Shown: positions 9,124 to 19,519 of the stretch, in pieces
How positions within the stretch are numbered: position 1 is the stretch's first letter
Layout of the letters: every line of letters begins with the position of its first letter
Assembly: GCA_016213845.1 (NCBI GenBank)
Contig: JACQZN010000015.1
Coordinates: 1-64,000, forward strand
Direction of reading: 5' to 3'
Source of the DNA: Candidatus Wallbacteria bacterium
GTDB taxonomy: Bacteria; Muiribacteriota; UBA6191; JACPRK01
DNA: 64,000 nt
The notes under the pieces: generated by a model
What the model saw: the letters and a program-made list of their open reading frames with translations, nothing else
Database searches by the model: none
What the model was told of the DNA's origin: nothing
Position numbers and translations under genes: made by a program

Positions 9124-9197
9124 CCGGCCGGGTCGTCGCGAACCAGCGCAGCCACATTGGCGCTGCGAGAATCGCCGAAGTACAGTGGAGCCCGCCG

Positions 9198-12100
9198 ATG
9201 AGCGACTTTTCATGCCCGGAGGGGCTACCAACTGGCGAGGCTCAACGCTGGCCGAGATCGCGCAGTAGGCGCGGAGGCTGGTTTCTGGGAGCCCTGGCGC
9301 TTCTGCTCGCCGGTGTCTTGTTCGTCGGTCGCGAGCATGTCCTGGCCGGCTACGTGAGGCTCGATCTGAAGGCGATCGAGAATTTGCGCGTGTTCCACAG
9401 GGAGGACGTGCGCCAGCAGCGCAAGCGGCTCGGACGCCGAGCCCAGCCGAGACCGACGGCGCAGACGAACGGCCGTGGGCGAGGCAAACGCTACGACGAG
9501 CCCGAGAAGGCCGCCGAGTTCGCGGCGTCGAAACGCAGGAGCCCTCTGACCGGAGATGTGCCCGTGCACAAGCTTCTCGAGGCCCGCAGCTGGGTCGACC
9601 GGATGCCCGGGGGCAAGGCCGGCAGGCGGCCACCTGGCCTTGCCCGGCCCCTGAAGGGTGTCGCGAAGTCCGGCGGCATTCAGACCTGGAGCGGCTCGAG
9701 CACGTCCACGGTCGGCGGGGTGAACGGCTGGACGTCGATAGGCCCCGGAAACATCGGTGGACGCACGCGAGGCCTGGTCGTGCAACCGGACGGGGTCCTT
9801 TACGCCGCGGGAGTCGCAGGCGGCGTGTGGAAGTCGACAGACTCGGGCGCCACTTGGCGAGTGCTCGACGACTTCATGGCCAATCTCTCCGTCTGCTCGC
9901 TTGTGCAGGATCCTGCCAATGCCAATGTGCTCTACGCCGGCACCGGCGAAGGGTACTTCAATGGTGACGCGACGCGAGGCGACGGGATCTTCAAGACCAC
10001 GGACGCAGGCGCCACGTGGACCCAGCTAGCAAGCACCCGCGCCAATGCCAGCTTCCGCTACGTCAACCGGCTTGCGGTCAGCCCTCAGAACAGCCAGCGG
10101 CTCTACGCGGCGACACGGGCCGGCGTCTTCCGCAGCACCGACAGCGGCTCCACGTGGAACCTGGCCACCGGCGCCTCGGGCAACTTCGTCGAACTGGCCG
10201 TGGTTCGCAGGGGCTCGGAGGACCTGGTCCTGGCCTACCAAAACGGGGGTACGATCTTCCGGTCGACGAACAGCGGAGCCACGTTCTCTGCGTCGGGGAC
10301 GGGCATGCCGTCCGGACAAACTCGTGGTTCGATCGCCGCCTCTTCGGACGGCCGGACGATCTACGTGGCGCTCGCGGGCCCCGACGGTGAACTGGGAAGT
10401 GACAGTCTGGTCGGGGTCTACCGGTCGACAGACGACGGCGCCTCCTGGGTCCAGCGTGCGGACTTCGCCGCCACTGCCCAGGGCCGTTTCAACAAGCTGC
10501 TGCTCACGAATCCACGAGACGGCCTCGATCTCGACGGCGACGGATTCGGCGATTGCCTCTCGCTGGGCTTTTACAACCAGGGCTGGTATGACAACGTGAT
10601 CGCGGTCGATCCGACGAACGCCGACCGCGTCTGGGTCGGCGGCATCGATCTGTTCCGTTCGGACGACGGGGGCGTCAACTGGAGTATCGCCAGCTACTGG
10701 TGGCGCCAAGGCGAGAGCTCCTACGTCCACGCCGATCAGCACGCGATCGTGTTCGATCCCGCATACAACGGGACGACAAACCAGCGCATCTACTTCGGCA
10801 ACGATGGCGGCGTTTACCGGACCGATAACGCCAATGCGACTCCCGGCACGCCGGCTTCGGCGGCGCCCTGCGCGAGCTCCGGCTCGTCGCAGATCGGCTT
10901 CGTGTCGCTCAACAACGGGTACGGCGTGACGCAGTTCTACCACGGGGCCGTCAGTAGCGCGGGAGAGGTCTACATCGGCGGTACTCAGGACAATGGCACC
11001 AACCTGTTCGATCCCGACAGCCCCGACAACGACTGGAACGAAATCTACGGGGGAGATGGCGGGTACGTGGCGGTCGATCAGACCGACTCCCAGGTGCTGT
11101 TTGCAGAGTACGTCTTCCTCTCGCTCGTGAAGTCGTTCGACGGCGGCCGGAACTTCTTCGACGCGACCCAGGGCATCTCGGAGAGTCCGGGGAACTTCCT
11201 TTTCATCGCGCCCTTTGCGATGGACCCCTCGGACTCGTCGCGGCTGTGGATCGGCGGCCGAATGCCGTTCCGGACAGTCGACGGCGCGAGCAGCTGGCAG
11301 GACGCCAATGGCGGGGTCGCGCTGATGCAGTCGGGAAAGATCTCGGCCTGGGGAATCGCGCCCTCGTCGGCTGGCCAAGAGGTCTGGATCGGTTCCGATC
11401 GAGGCGAGCTGTTCCGCACGACCAACGCGCTGGCCTCCCCTCCAACCTGGACGAACATCGCTCGGGCGCCCCTGCCGACCTCGACGATCTCATCGAACGA
11501 TCCGCCCTACCGCGGCCCATACATCAGCTCGATCGCCGTCCACCCCACCAACTCTGCGATCGCCTACGTCACGTACTCCAACTTCGACCTCGCGGCGCAG
11601 ATCTTCCGCACATCCGATGGTGGGAACTCCTGGGCCTCCATTCAGGGAACGGGAGCTGCTCAGCTCCCGAACCTTCCAATCCACTGCGTCGCAATTCATC
11701 CTTCGAGCCCGTCTCGGCTCTATGCCGGAACGGACATGGGGGTCTTCGCCTCGGAGGACGAAGGAGCGACCTGGTCGACGATTTCGCAGCCGGGTTTGGC
11801 CAACGCACCGGTCGAGGCGCTCGTGTTTCAGGCAGCCAAGAAGCTCTTCGCGTTCACGCATGGGCGGGGGGTGTTCGTTGCCGACGTCGATCCTCCGCCG
11901 TCTCTGAACATCGACTCCATCCTCGTGTCCCAGCCTTCGGTGTCCGTCAGCGAGACGATCCTCTGTACGGTTACCATTTCGAACAACGCGCCGTCGGCGG
12001 TGAACGTCGTCTCGGAGCACCTGGTCATCGCGGGCAACCAGCTCTCTGCGCCGGACCTGTCCTTGGTGCGTTCGCTGCCTTCGGGCGGCACGTCGTCCTT

Positions 12101-15100
12101 CACGTTCACGGCAACGGGAGTCAGCCAGGGAACTGCGATCATCACGAGCGCCACGTTCCAGGCATCCCTCGCCAGCACGGGCCAGACGATCCCAATCTTC
12201 AGCAACAACGCCGCGGCGGTTCCCGTAGACGTGATTCTGGGAACTCCGGCCCTGAGCATCGTATCGATCCTCTCGGCCAAGACCGTCGTCGGTGTCGCCG
12301 AGACCTTCAAGACGACCGTGACAGTCCAGAATGACGGCACGTCGCGGGCGCGGGTGACTTCGGGCCGCCTCGTCGTGTCGTCCGCCAGGCTCACGCCGGC
12401 GCCGCTGGCAACCGACCGCACGCTTGGGGCTGGCGGAGGCACTTCGGCTTTCACATTCGACGTCACGGGCACCAGCGTGGGCGCGGCCTCGATCACGAGC
12501 GCGACCTTCTCTGCGATCAACATGCAAGACGGCTCACCGGCCGGGATTGTCTCGAACCTCGCTGCGCCGGCCGCTGTTTCAGTGGTCAACGCCGTGGCTG
12601 CCGTCAAGATCGTCTCGATTTCCGTGCCGCGGACGACAATCAACACCGGTCAGAGCCTCGCCTGCACCGTGCAGCTACGCAATGATGGCACGGCGGGAGT
12701 CAACCTCTCGGAGGCGCGCTTGACGCTCACCGGGACCTCCCTGTCCGCGCAGCCTCTCGCGCTTGCGAAAACTCTCGCGATCGGCGGGAGCCTGAGCCTC
12801 GACTTCACGCTCACAGGAACTTCGGCCGGTGTGTCGAACATCACGAGCGTGACCTTCACGGGAGTGAACGCCACGACTGGAGCATCGGTTGGAGTGGCTG
12901 CCAATCTGGCCACTTCCAGATCCGTGATCGTCCAGACACCGGCGGGACTGGCCGTAGACGCCATCAGCGCTTCGGCTTCCGTTCTGAGTCGTGGACAAAG
13001 TGGGGTTGCCGTACAGCTGGTGCTGCGAAACAAGGCGCCGTCCGCAACGGGGGCGGCGCTGTTGGACCTCAGGAGCAGCATTCGTATTGGCGCCAACTCG
13101 GTGGGGTACACGGTGACCCTCAGGCCCGGTGTGCCGGAGAGCCTGGGAGCGGGCCAAACAGCGATCGTGAGCTTCTCGGTCGCCGTGCTGTCGAACGCTC
13201 CGTTCGGGCTCACGACGATCGTACCCGACGTTCGAGCGAAGGACGCCAACACGCTTGCCTCTCTTGCCGTGAGCGGGTCGCCGAAGACGACCTGGACGGT
13301 GAGGCCGCCGGCGAGGCTGTCGGTCGGCGCGCCGCTGGTATCGCACCCCGTGGTGCTCCTGGGTCAGAGCGGCGCAATCGTGAGTGTCCCGATCTCGAAC
13401 TCGGCGCCCGTGGCGGACGGATCGCGGGCGTTGACCGTCACGGCTTCGCTGCGGTTCGACGGGTCCGACACCGGGTATCGCGTCACCTCGGTCGCCGGAG
13501 GCGCGGCCTCTCTGGCGGCAGGAGAGCTCACCACCCACCGGTTCCTCGTCGACGTTCTGGAGACCGCCAGGCGCGGCCCCGTGCGGATCACGGCGGAGGT
13601 TTCGGCTCGCGACGAGATCGGTGGCCAGGCAGTCGGCGTCGACAATCCGTCGGCCGCGAGCTGGACGGCCGTGGCCCCCGGCTCGGTGACCGTTGCCTTC
13701 GTGAGGAGCTCTTCAGAGCGCGTCAGCCGAGGACAGGGCGCAATCGTCGAGTTGGGCATTGGAAACCCCGGCGACTTGACTGTGACCGTGGCCGCGTCTC
13801 CGCGGTGGAACGATTCCACGGACGGGTACTCGACGACGACGGCCAGTGCGAACGCCACGGGCCTTGCGGCCGGGCGCAGCACGGTCTTGACCTATGCAGT
13901 CGACGTGCTCCCCTCGGCGCCGCTTGGCCCGGCGGCGATCACGGCGCGCGTGGAGGCTCGGGACGCGGACACCGGTAGTGCAGCCTCCGTCATGAACGCG
14001 GCGCGCGCATCGTGGAGAGTCCAGACGCCGGCGGCATTGGAGGTGCTGCAGATCCTGGCGGGGCGGAAGCGCGTTGTGCGCGCCATGAGAGGCACGCCGG
14101 TCGAAGTAGTGGTGGCAAACCCGGGTGATTCCGAGACAGCAGCAGCCGCTGTGAGGCTCGGCGGGCGATTGCTGTTCGGCGGATCAGCGGCGGGCTACGT
14201 GGTGACGACCGCGGCCGGAAACGCGAGCACGCTCGGTGCCGGACGGTCCGCAGTGCTCACATATCTGGTAGACGCAACCGCCGCGGCGCCACCAGGTGCC
14301 GTGACGGTGACCGCCGAAGTGACGGCAAGCGATGCCAACTCGTCGGCTCCCGCCACGATCTCGGGAGCGCCCAGCGCGAGCTGGCAAATCGTCTCCGCGG
14401 CGGCGCTTCGGGTCACGACGGTCGGCCTTCCACGGGCCGTCGTGACGCGCGGCGAGCGTGCTCTCCGGGTCGACGTCGGGCTGACGAATACTGGCGAAAC
14501 AACGGCCTCGGCCGTGTCGGCGGCGCTGCGATTCAATGGGTCCGCTGACGGCTATTTCGTGGAGCCCGCCACAGGTGGGTCCATCGCCCGTCTGGCTCCT
14601 GGAGAGAGCGGTCTTGTGCGTTTCATCGTCGACACGCTGGTAGCGACACCGCTGGGCCCGACGACGGTCTCCGCTGCGGTCGCGGCCCAGGAGGAGCTGA
14701 CCGGAGACCCGGTCGTCGCAGATACCGTGGTCGAGGCGGTTTGGAGGATTCAGGAGCCGGCCGTCCTGACAATCACTCACGTGAAGCCCGGCCGGTCGCA
14801 GGTCGTCCGCGGCGCCGTCGCCGAGGTGGTGGAGCTGGGTATCGCCAACCCAGGGCCAACGGAGGTCACGGACGTGGCGGCGACGTTGGCTTTCGGAGGC
14901 ACGACATCCGGGTATCGAGTGACTGCAGCACCTGGAAACGTTCGACTTCTGGCTGCCGGTCAGAGCCGGTTGCTGACCTTCTTCGTGGACGTACTGGACC
15001 TTGCAGCCGCCGGTGAAACGAGCATCGAAGCCACGGTGACAGCAACCGAGTCGGGCAGCGGGGCCGTCATACGCGTCGGGGGGCGCGGCTCGTGGCGGGT

Positions 15101-16913
15101 CATCGGCGCTGCCTCCATCAGGGTCGAGTCGATCGTTGTCTCTCCCTCTGTCGTCAACACGGGCACGCGCGGTCTGTCCGTGCGGGTGGGATTGTCGAAC
15201 CCCGGTCAGACGGCGGCGCGAGATCTTGGTGTCGGCCTGCGATTCGAGCCCTCGGGCGATGGCTTCCGGGTGACGACAGCGCCTACCAACGCGTCGACCA
15301 TGGCGGCGCTGTCGAGTGCGGTGGCGACCTTCGTCCTCGACCTGCCGGCACTGGGTCCCCCGGGTCCGCTCACCGTGACCGCGGCCGTTACGGCCCGAGA
15401 GGAGCTCACGGACCAGCCTGCTCCGGTAACGGGAGCTCCGGCGGCGGTGGTGGTGGTGCAGCGACCTGCTCGGCTGCAGCTTTCTCGGGTGGATCTGGGA
15501 CGCGCAGCCCTCGCGATTGGTGAGACCACGACCTGCCTGATCACGCTGTCGAACGTGGGAGAGGCGGCGGCGGATGTGGACGAGGTTGAACCTCGCGCCG
15601 GCGATGGGTTGGTCTTCGCAAGCGTTGCGGCCATTGCAGATACGCGGATAGCGGGCGGCGGCGCCGCGACGTTCGCCGGCGGGCTTCGAGCGCTGTCGGC
15701 CGGCGGGAGTCTCGTGGCTTCGGCGGTGGTCGTAGCCACGGACGCCAACTCGGGCGACGCAGTCACGCTGACCACGGCTTCCGGGGCCTTGTTCGCGACA
15801 CTGCAGGCGGGCCCGCGCCCGGTGGCCTCGATCGCAGTGTCGGGGCTGGCGACCGTCGTGGACGGCCGGCCGGCAGTGCTCCAGCTGAATGCCGGAGGCT
15901 CCTCGGTTGGCGGCGGCGGGCCGCTCAGCTATGGCTGGACCCAGACCACGGGCCCGTCGGCCGAATTGACCGCGGGCAGCACGGCCGTTCAGCGGCTGGT
16001 GCTGTCCCAGCCTGGCAGATACGGACTCTCTGTTCAGGTCGTATCGTCCATCGGACTGAACGCATCCACCGGGGTTTTCGTGGATGTGAGGGAGGACCGT
16101 GGACCCTCGGTTTCAGTGGACGCCGTGGGCCCGCAGCTTACGGGAGACCGAGTCCGGCTGAGAGGGTCCGCCGTCGACCCCGAGGGCGATCCAGTGACGT
16201 ACCGGTGGGGACAGCTTGCGGGTCCCGATTCGCTCGCCCTGCTGGGGGACACGACTTCGTCGACGCTCACGGTGGTGGCGACCTCCGCCGGCGACTACAC
16301 GCTGCGGTTGACGGCGACCGATCCGCTGGGCGGCGAGGGGGCCGCACAGACGACGATCTCCTTCACCCTTTCGCCATCCATCGCCATCCAGCTCGGAGCC
16401 GGCACGAACTTCGTCTCCCTGCCGCTTTCGCCGTTCACGACCGACGGGCACCCTTACAACTCCGACGATCTTGTCAGGGATTCGGACGGCTCCGTGCTCG
16501 CCAGGGTCGCACTCGATAGCAGCGGATTCACTCGATTCGGGACCTACATGCCAGGGGTCTCGCGTCCGTTCATCCTGCAACCTGGGGTCGGTTATGTGCT
16601 GCTTGCGCCCAAGCCCCTGGTGTTGAGGCTGCGCGGCCGGAAGTGGCCCTCGTCGAGCACCGCGCAGATTCTCAGGCCCAATCTGGCTCTGCTCGGCTAT
16701 CCCCGCGGCGTGCCCGTAGCCGAGACCTCCCGCAACTTGCTCGAACGGGCGGCCGCCAGCTTCCTCATCCGCACGAAACTCGAGTCGGGCCGGACGCGGC
16801 GCGAGCTCTATCTCCCCGGGCTCTCTCCAACCTTCACCCCTCGTCCGGGCGAAGCCTTCTTCCTCACCATCCCCGGAAAGCGGACAATCTTCCTGCCCGA
16901 CGCTCCCCAGTAA
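9198..16913 (+). CDS. Giant Asp-box/Ig-like surface or secreted protein
   Basis: A 2571-residue protein. An arginine-rich N-terminus precedes one membrane segment (about 27-45), so it is exported or anchored by an uncleaved signal. Residues about 173-897 form Asp-box/BNR propellers of the VPS10/sialidase-like type, with about ten S/T-x-D-x-G-x-T/S-W repeats such as STDSGATW, TTDAGATW, STDDGASW and TSDGGNSW. Residues about 905-2205 hold roughly eleven CARDB/Ig-like units of 95-120 residues, recognisable by R-G-x-x-x-x-V-x-L-x-x-x-N and L-x-A-G. Two PKD-like domains follow (about 2208-2395). A beta-rich C-terminus of about 175 residues contains GTNFVSLPLSPF. The GGAG before ATG 9198 supports the start. 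It is probably an adhesin or surface-binding protein; enzymatic activity is not evident because Asp-boxes alone do not prove a sialidase. Confidence 0.85.
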   Translation: MSDFSCPEGLPTGEAQRWPRSRSRRGGWFLGALALLLAGVLFVGREHVLAGYVRLDLKAIENLRVFHREDVRQQRKRLGRRAQPRPTAQTNGRGRGKRYDEPEKAAEFAASKRRSPLTGDVPVHKLLEARSWVDRMPGGKAGRRPPGLARPLKGVAKSGGIQTWSGSSTSTVGGVNGWTSIGPGNIGGRTRGLVVQPDGVLYAAGVAGGVWKSTDSGATWRVLDDFMANLSVCSLVQDPANANVLYAGTGEGYFNGDATRGDGIFKTTDAGATWTQLASTRANASFRYVNRLAVSPQNSQRLYAATRAGVFRSTDSGSTWNLATGASGNFVELAVVRRGSEDLVLAYQNGGTIFRSTNSGATFSASGTGMPSGQTRGSIAASSDGRTIYVALAGPDGELGSDSLVGVYRSTDDGASWVQRADFAATAQGRFNKLLLTNPRDGLDLDGDGFGDCLSLGFYNQGWYDNVIAVDPTNADRVWVGGIDLFRSDDGGVNWSIASYWWRQGESSYVHADQHAIVFDPAYNGTTNQRIYFGNDGGVYRTDNANATPGTPASAAPCASSGSSQIGFVSLNNGYGVTQFYHGAVSSAGEVYIGGTQDNGTNLFDPDSPDNDWNEIYGGDGGYVAVDQTDSQVLFAEYVFLSLVKSFDGGRNFFDATQGISESPGNFLFIAPFAMDPSDSSRLWIGGRMPFRTVDGASSWQDANGGVALMQSGKISAWGIAPSSAGQEVWIGSDRGELFRTTNALASPPTWTNIARAPLPTSTISSNDPPYRGPYISSIAVHPTNSAIAYVTYSNFDLAAQIFRTSDGGNSWASIQGTGAAQLPNLPIHCVAIHPSSPSRLYAGTDMGVFASEDEGATWSTISQPGLANAPVEALVFQAAKKLFAFTHGRGVFVADVDPPPSLNIDSILVSQPSVSVSETILCTVTISNNAPSAVNVVSEHLVIAGNQLSAPDLSLVRSLPSGGTSSFTFTATGVSQGTAIITSATFQASLASTGQTIPIFSNNAAAVPVDVILGTPALSIVSILSAKTVVGVAETFKTTVTVQNDGTSRARVTSGRLVVSSARLTPAPLATDRTLGAGGGTSAFTFDVTGTSVGAASITSATFSAINMQDGSPAGIVSNLAAPAAVSVVNAVAAVKIVSISVPRTTINTGQSLACTVQLRNDGTAGVNLSEARLTLTGTSLSAQPLALAKTLAIGGSLSLDFTLTGTSAGVSNITSVTFTGVNATTGASVGVAANLATSRSVIVQTPAGLAVDAISASASVLSRGQSGVAVQLVLRNKAPSATGAALLDLRSSIRIGANSVGYTVTLRPGVPESLGAGQTAIVSFSVAVLSNAPFGLTTIVPDVRAKDANTLASLAVSGSPKTTWTVRPPARLSVGAPLVSHPVVLLGQSGAIVSVPISNSAPVADGSRALTVTASLRFDGSDTGYRVTSVAGGAASLAAGELTTHRFLVDVLETARRGPVRITAEVSARDEIGGQAVGVDNPSAASWTAVAPGSVTVAFVRSSSERVSRGQGAIVELGIGNPGDLTVTVAASPRWNDSTDGYSTTTASANATGLAAGRSTVLTYAVDVLPSAPLGPAAITARVEARDADTGSAASVMNAARASWRVQTPAALEVLQILAGRKRVVRAMRGTPVEVVVANPGDSETAAAAVRLGGRLLFGGSAAGYVVTTAAGNASTLGAGRSAVLTYLVDATAAAPPGAVTVTAEVTASDANSSAPATISGAPSASWQIVSAAALRVTTVGLPRAVVTRGERALRVDVGLTNTGETTASAVSAALRFNGSADGYFVEPATGGSIARLAPGESGLVRFIVDTLVATPLGPTTVSAAVAAQEELTGDPVVADTVVEAVWRIQEPAVLTITHVKPGRSQVVRGAVAEVVELGIANPGPTEVTDVAATLAFGGTTSGYRVTAAPGNVRLLAAGQSRLLTFFVDVLDLAAAGETSIEATVTATESGSGAVIRVGGRGSWRVIGAASIRVESIVVSPSVVNTGTRGLSVRVGLSNPGQTAARDLGVGLRFEPSGDGFRVTTAPTNASTMAALSSAVATFVLDLPALGPPGPLTVTAAVTAREELTDQPAPVTGAPAAVVVVQRPARLQLSRVDLGRAALAIGETTTCLITLSNVGEAAADVDEVEPRAGDGLVFASVAAIADTRIAGGGAATFAGGLRALSAGGSLVASAVVVATDANSGDAVTLTTASGALFATLQAGPRPVASIAVSGLATVVDGRPAVLQLNAGGSSVGGGGPLSYGWTQTTGPSAELTAGSTAVQRLVLSQPGRYGLSVQVVSSIGLNASTGVFVDVREDRGPSVSVDAVGPQLTGDRVRLRGSAVDPEGDPVTYRWGQLAGPDSLALLGDTTSSTLTVVATSAGDYTLRLTATDPLGGEGAAQTTISFTLSPSIAIQLGAGTNFVSLPLSPFTTDGHPYNSDDLVRDSDGSVLARVALDSSGFTRFGTYMPGVSRPFILQPGVGYVLLAPKPLVLRLRGRKWPSSSTAQILRPNLALLGYPRGVPVAETSRNLLERAAASFLIRTKLESGRTRRELYLPGLSPTFTPRPGEAFFLTIPGKRTIFLPDAPQ

Positions 16914-16993
16914 CGAGCAGCCTAGCCCCGGCCTCCCCTTCCACGTCCGAAAATGGCCAGACGGCTGTCAGGGACAGGTATACACTCCGGGTC

Positions 16994-18397
16994 ATGCTCG
17001 ACCCGAACAGTTGCTACCGGGCGCTCACGGCGAGGGACGCCAGGTTCGACGGAGTCTTCTTCGTTGCGGTGCGCACGACCGGCATCTATTGCCGGCCAAT
17101 CTGCAGCGCGCGCACGCCGAAGCGCGAGAGCTGCTCGTTCTTCCGGTCCGGCGCCGAGGCCGAGCGGGCCGGCTTCCGCGCGTGCTTGCGTTGCCGGCCG
17201 GAGCTGGCGCCCGGCAACGCGCCGATCGACGCGGTCCCGGACCTCGTCCGCCGGGCCGTCGCGCGGATCGAGGCAGGATACCTCGACACCAGCGACGTCG
17301 AGGCGCTCGCCGGCGCCCTCGGAGTCACGGGCCGCCACCTGCGCCGTTCGATGGAACGTGAGCTGGGCGTCGGGCCGATCGAGCTAGCCCAGTCCAAACG
17401 CTTGGCGCTCGCCAAGCAGCTCTTGCAGGACACCCGTCTGGATCTGGCCCAGGTGGCGTTCGCCAGCGGCTTCAAGAGCATCCGGCGCTTCAACTCGCTC
17501 TTCCGGGACCGCTGCGGATTCTCGCCCTCGGAGCTACGCAGAGGAAAAGAGGCGCGAGCAGCGGGCTCGGCGATACCGTTGCGGCTGGACTTCCGGCCGC
17601 CGCTCGACTGGGACTCGCTACTCGCCTTTTTCCGGGACCGGGCGCTCCCCGGCGTCGAGTCGGTAACCGCCGACGAGTACCGGCGCGTCGTGCGGCTGGG
17701 TGGCGCGCTCGGCACGGTCGGCGTCTGGCGCGATCCGGGACGCCCGTCGCTGCGCGCCGAGGTTTCGATGTCGCTCTCGGCATCGCTGGTGACGATCGTG
17801 GCCCGGCTGCGCGCACTGTTCGATCTCGACGCACGGCCCGACGCGGTCGCCAGGGCTCTGGAGTCCGACGCTCTTCTGGCTCCACTCGTCCGCTCCAGGC
17901 CGGGCCTGCGCGTGCCGGGCGCGTTCGACGGCTTCGAGTCGGCGGCGCGAGTGGTGCTCGGCCAGCAGGTCTCGGTCGCGGCGGCCCGGACGCTGGCGGG
18001 CCGGCTGGTGGCGCGCTGGGGCGACGCCGTGGCGTTCCCGTCGGCCGCCGAGCTGGCGGCAAGAAGCGTGGATGAGCTGGCGTCTGTGGGGATGCCGGGA
18101 CGGCGGGCGGAGACGTTGCGAGCGGTGGCCGCCTCATTTGCCCGTGACCCCGAGGCCGCGACGGCGCCTGGGGCGCTCGACGGCATCGCGGGGCTGGGCG
18201 ACTGGTCTCGTGAATGCATCCGCATGCGAGCCGGCCGGGACCCCGACGCCTTTCCGGCGGGCGATCTGGGACTGAAGAAGGCGCTCCCGGGACACACCAT
18301 CAGACAGATATCGCAGCGGGCCGAGGCCTGGCGGCCTTGGCGCGCCTACGCGGTGATGCACCTCTGGATGGCACTGACGAAAGGAGAATCGAAGTGA
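16994..18397 (+). CDS. Ada-AlkA fusion: methyl-sensing domain, AraC HTH and 3-methyladenine glycosylase
   Basis: A 467-residue alkylation-response protein. Residues 1-75 are the Ada N-terminal zinc domain with the four ligands Cys33, Cys37, Cys64 and Cys67 (YCRPIC and CLRC), one of which repairs methylphosphotriesters and switches the protein on. An AraC-type helix-turn-helix follows (about 85-180). Residues about 195-460 are an AlkA glycosylase with the helix-hairpin-helix GLGDWSRE and the catalytic Asp in FPAGDLGLKK. The hairpin reads GDWSRE where relatives usually have GPWTAE, a mild deviation. It likely both senses DNA methylation damage and excises alkylated bases. The start at 16994 gives the canonical N-terminus (MLDPNSCYRALTARDARFDG). 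Its stop overlaps the ogt start (GTGA), forming a two-gene repair operon. Confidence 0.93.
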   Translation: MLDPNSCYRALTARDARFDGVFFVAVRTTGIYCRPICSARTPKRESCSFFRSGAEAERAGFRACLRCRPELAPGNAPIDAVPDLVRRAVARIEAGYLDTSDVEALAGALGVTGRHLRRSMERELGVGPIELAQSKRLALAKQLLQDTRLDLAQVAFASGFKSIRRFNSLFRDRCGFSPSELRRGKEARAAGSAIPLRLDFRPPLDWDSLLAFFRDRALPGVESVTADEYRRVVRLGGALGTVGVWRDPGRPSLRAEVSMSLSASLVTIVARLRALFDLDARPDAVARALESDALLAPLVRSRPGLRVPGAFDGFESAARVVLGQQVSVAAARTLAGRLVARWGDAVAFPSAAELAARSVDELASVGMPGRRAETLRAVAASFARDPEAATAPGALDGIAGLGDWSRECIRMRAGRDPDAFPAGDLGLKKALPGHTIRQISQRAEAWRPWRAYAVMHLWMALTKGESK

Positions 18398-18951
18398 ACC
18401 TCGTCTCTCGAATCCTGGACACCCCCATCGGCGAGCTCGAGCTGGTCGCGACTGGCACTGCGCTCCGAGGCGTCCTGTACGCCCGGGAGCGCTCGACGGC
18501 CGAACCTGCGCCGGGCCCGCACGCGATCCTGGACGATGCGGCTCTACAGCTAGGGCAGTACTTCGCCGGCGCGCGCCGGCAGTTCGACTTGCCGCTCGAG
18601 CTCGAGGGAACGCCGTTCCAGCGTGAGGTCTGGAGGGCGCTCGCCGACATCGCGTTCGGCCAGACGCTCGGCTACGGCGAGCTGGGGAGGCGCCTGGGCC
18701 GCAAGGATGCCTCGCGGGCGATCGGCGCGGCCAACGGCAGGAATCCGATCTCGATCGTACTGCCCTGCCACCGGGTGATCGGCGCCGACGGCAGCCTCAC
18801 CGGCTACGGCGGCGGGCTGCGCGCAAAGGCCTGGCTGCTCGAACACGAAGCGCGCCTGGTGGGCGGGCTGTCGGGACAGAAGCGGAGTCCTCTACCTGCT
18901 ACTTTCCCTCTGCCGCCTTCTCGCTCGTGCCTGCGGGCTCGTCCTTCTTGA
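18394..18951 (+). CDS. ogt: Methylated-DNA-protein-cysteine methyltransferase
   Basis: This protein repairs O6-methylguanine and O4-methylthymine by suicidal transfer of the alkyl group to a cysteine. The 185-residue protein has the active-site [10 protein letters not shown] and the DNA-binding helix region [12 protein letters not shown]. The GTG start at 18394 is strongly supported by AAGGAG at 18380-18385 and by the GTGA overlap with the upstream Ada-AlkA stop, which implies translational coupling and joint induction. The C-terminal 20 or so residues (serine/proline/arginine-rich) run past the normal end of the family. They overlap by 53 bp the convergent msrB gene, so the tail is probably a readthrough extension into the opposite gene. 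Confidence 0.94.
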   Translation: MNLVSRILDTPIGELELVATGTALRGVLYARERSTAEPAPGPHAILDDAALQLGQYFAGARRQFDLPLELEGTPFQREVWRALADIAFGQTLGYGELGRRLGRKDASRAIGAANGRNPISIVLPCHRVIGADGSLTGYGGGLRAKAWLLEHEARLVGGLSGQKRSPLPATFPLPPSRSCLRARPS

Positions 18952-19459
18952 ATTTCAAAGAGACCGAGTTGATGCAGTAGCGCAATCCAGTCGGAGCGGG
19001 GCCATCGTTGAAGACATGGCCCAGGTGGCCATCGCAGCGACGGCAGACGACTTCGGTGCGCGTCATGAACCAGCCGCGATCCTCGAGGGTCTTCACGGAG
19101 TCCGTTACTGCGGGGGATGTGAAGCTGGGCCAACCGGTGCCGGAGTCGAATTTCGTATCGGAGCGGAAGAGCTCCAGCCCGCAGGCTGCGCAGAGATAGG
19201 CGCCCTTGTCGTGGTTGTTCCAGTACTCTCCGGTGAAGGCTCGCTCCGTCCCCTTCTTCCGCAGCACGTTGTACTGGTCGGGGGTGAGCTCCTTCTTCCA
19301 GTCGTCGTCGGACTTCTCGATGCGGTCGGACATCGTCGGCTTTCCTTTGGGCGCGGCCTGGGGTTCGGCGGCCGTTCCGAGTGAAGGGACGAGCCAGGGG
19401 ACAACCGCGAAACTCAGGCTGGCCAGGCCCGTCAGTACGGCTCTGAGACGTGCATCCAC
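18899..19459 (-). CDS. msrB: Peptide-methionine (R)-S-oxide reductase, exported
   Basis: MsrB reduces methionine-R-sulfoxide in oxidised proteins. The 186-residue protein has an N-terminal hydrophobic signal (residues 5-30, ending GTAAE), so it acts in the periplasm. The MsrB fold begins at [14 protein letters not shown]. The four zinc ligands are CAAC and CRRC, and the catalytic cysteine lies in RYCINS, preceded by GHLGHVF. No MsrA domain is fused. The 3' end overlaps that of ogt by 53 bp in tail-to-tail fashion, so the mRNAs are partly antisense to each other. The charged C-terminal tail after LKFKKDEP is not conserved in the family. Confidence 0.94.
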   Translation of the reverse strand: MDARLRAVLTGLASLSFAVVPWLVPSLGTAAEPQAAPKGKPTMSDRIEKSDDDWKKELTPDQYNVLRKKGTERAFTGEYWNNHDKGAYLCAACGLELFRSDTKFDSGTGWPSFTSPAVTDSVKTLEDRGWFMTRTEVVCRRCDGHLGHVFNDGPAPTGLRYCINSVSLKFKKDEPAGTSEKAAEGK

Positions 19460-19519
19460 CGATTGCTCCTTTGCCCGCTTCCTTTGATACCGCTACGGGC
19501 GGCCTCCGCGCAACGGACT

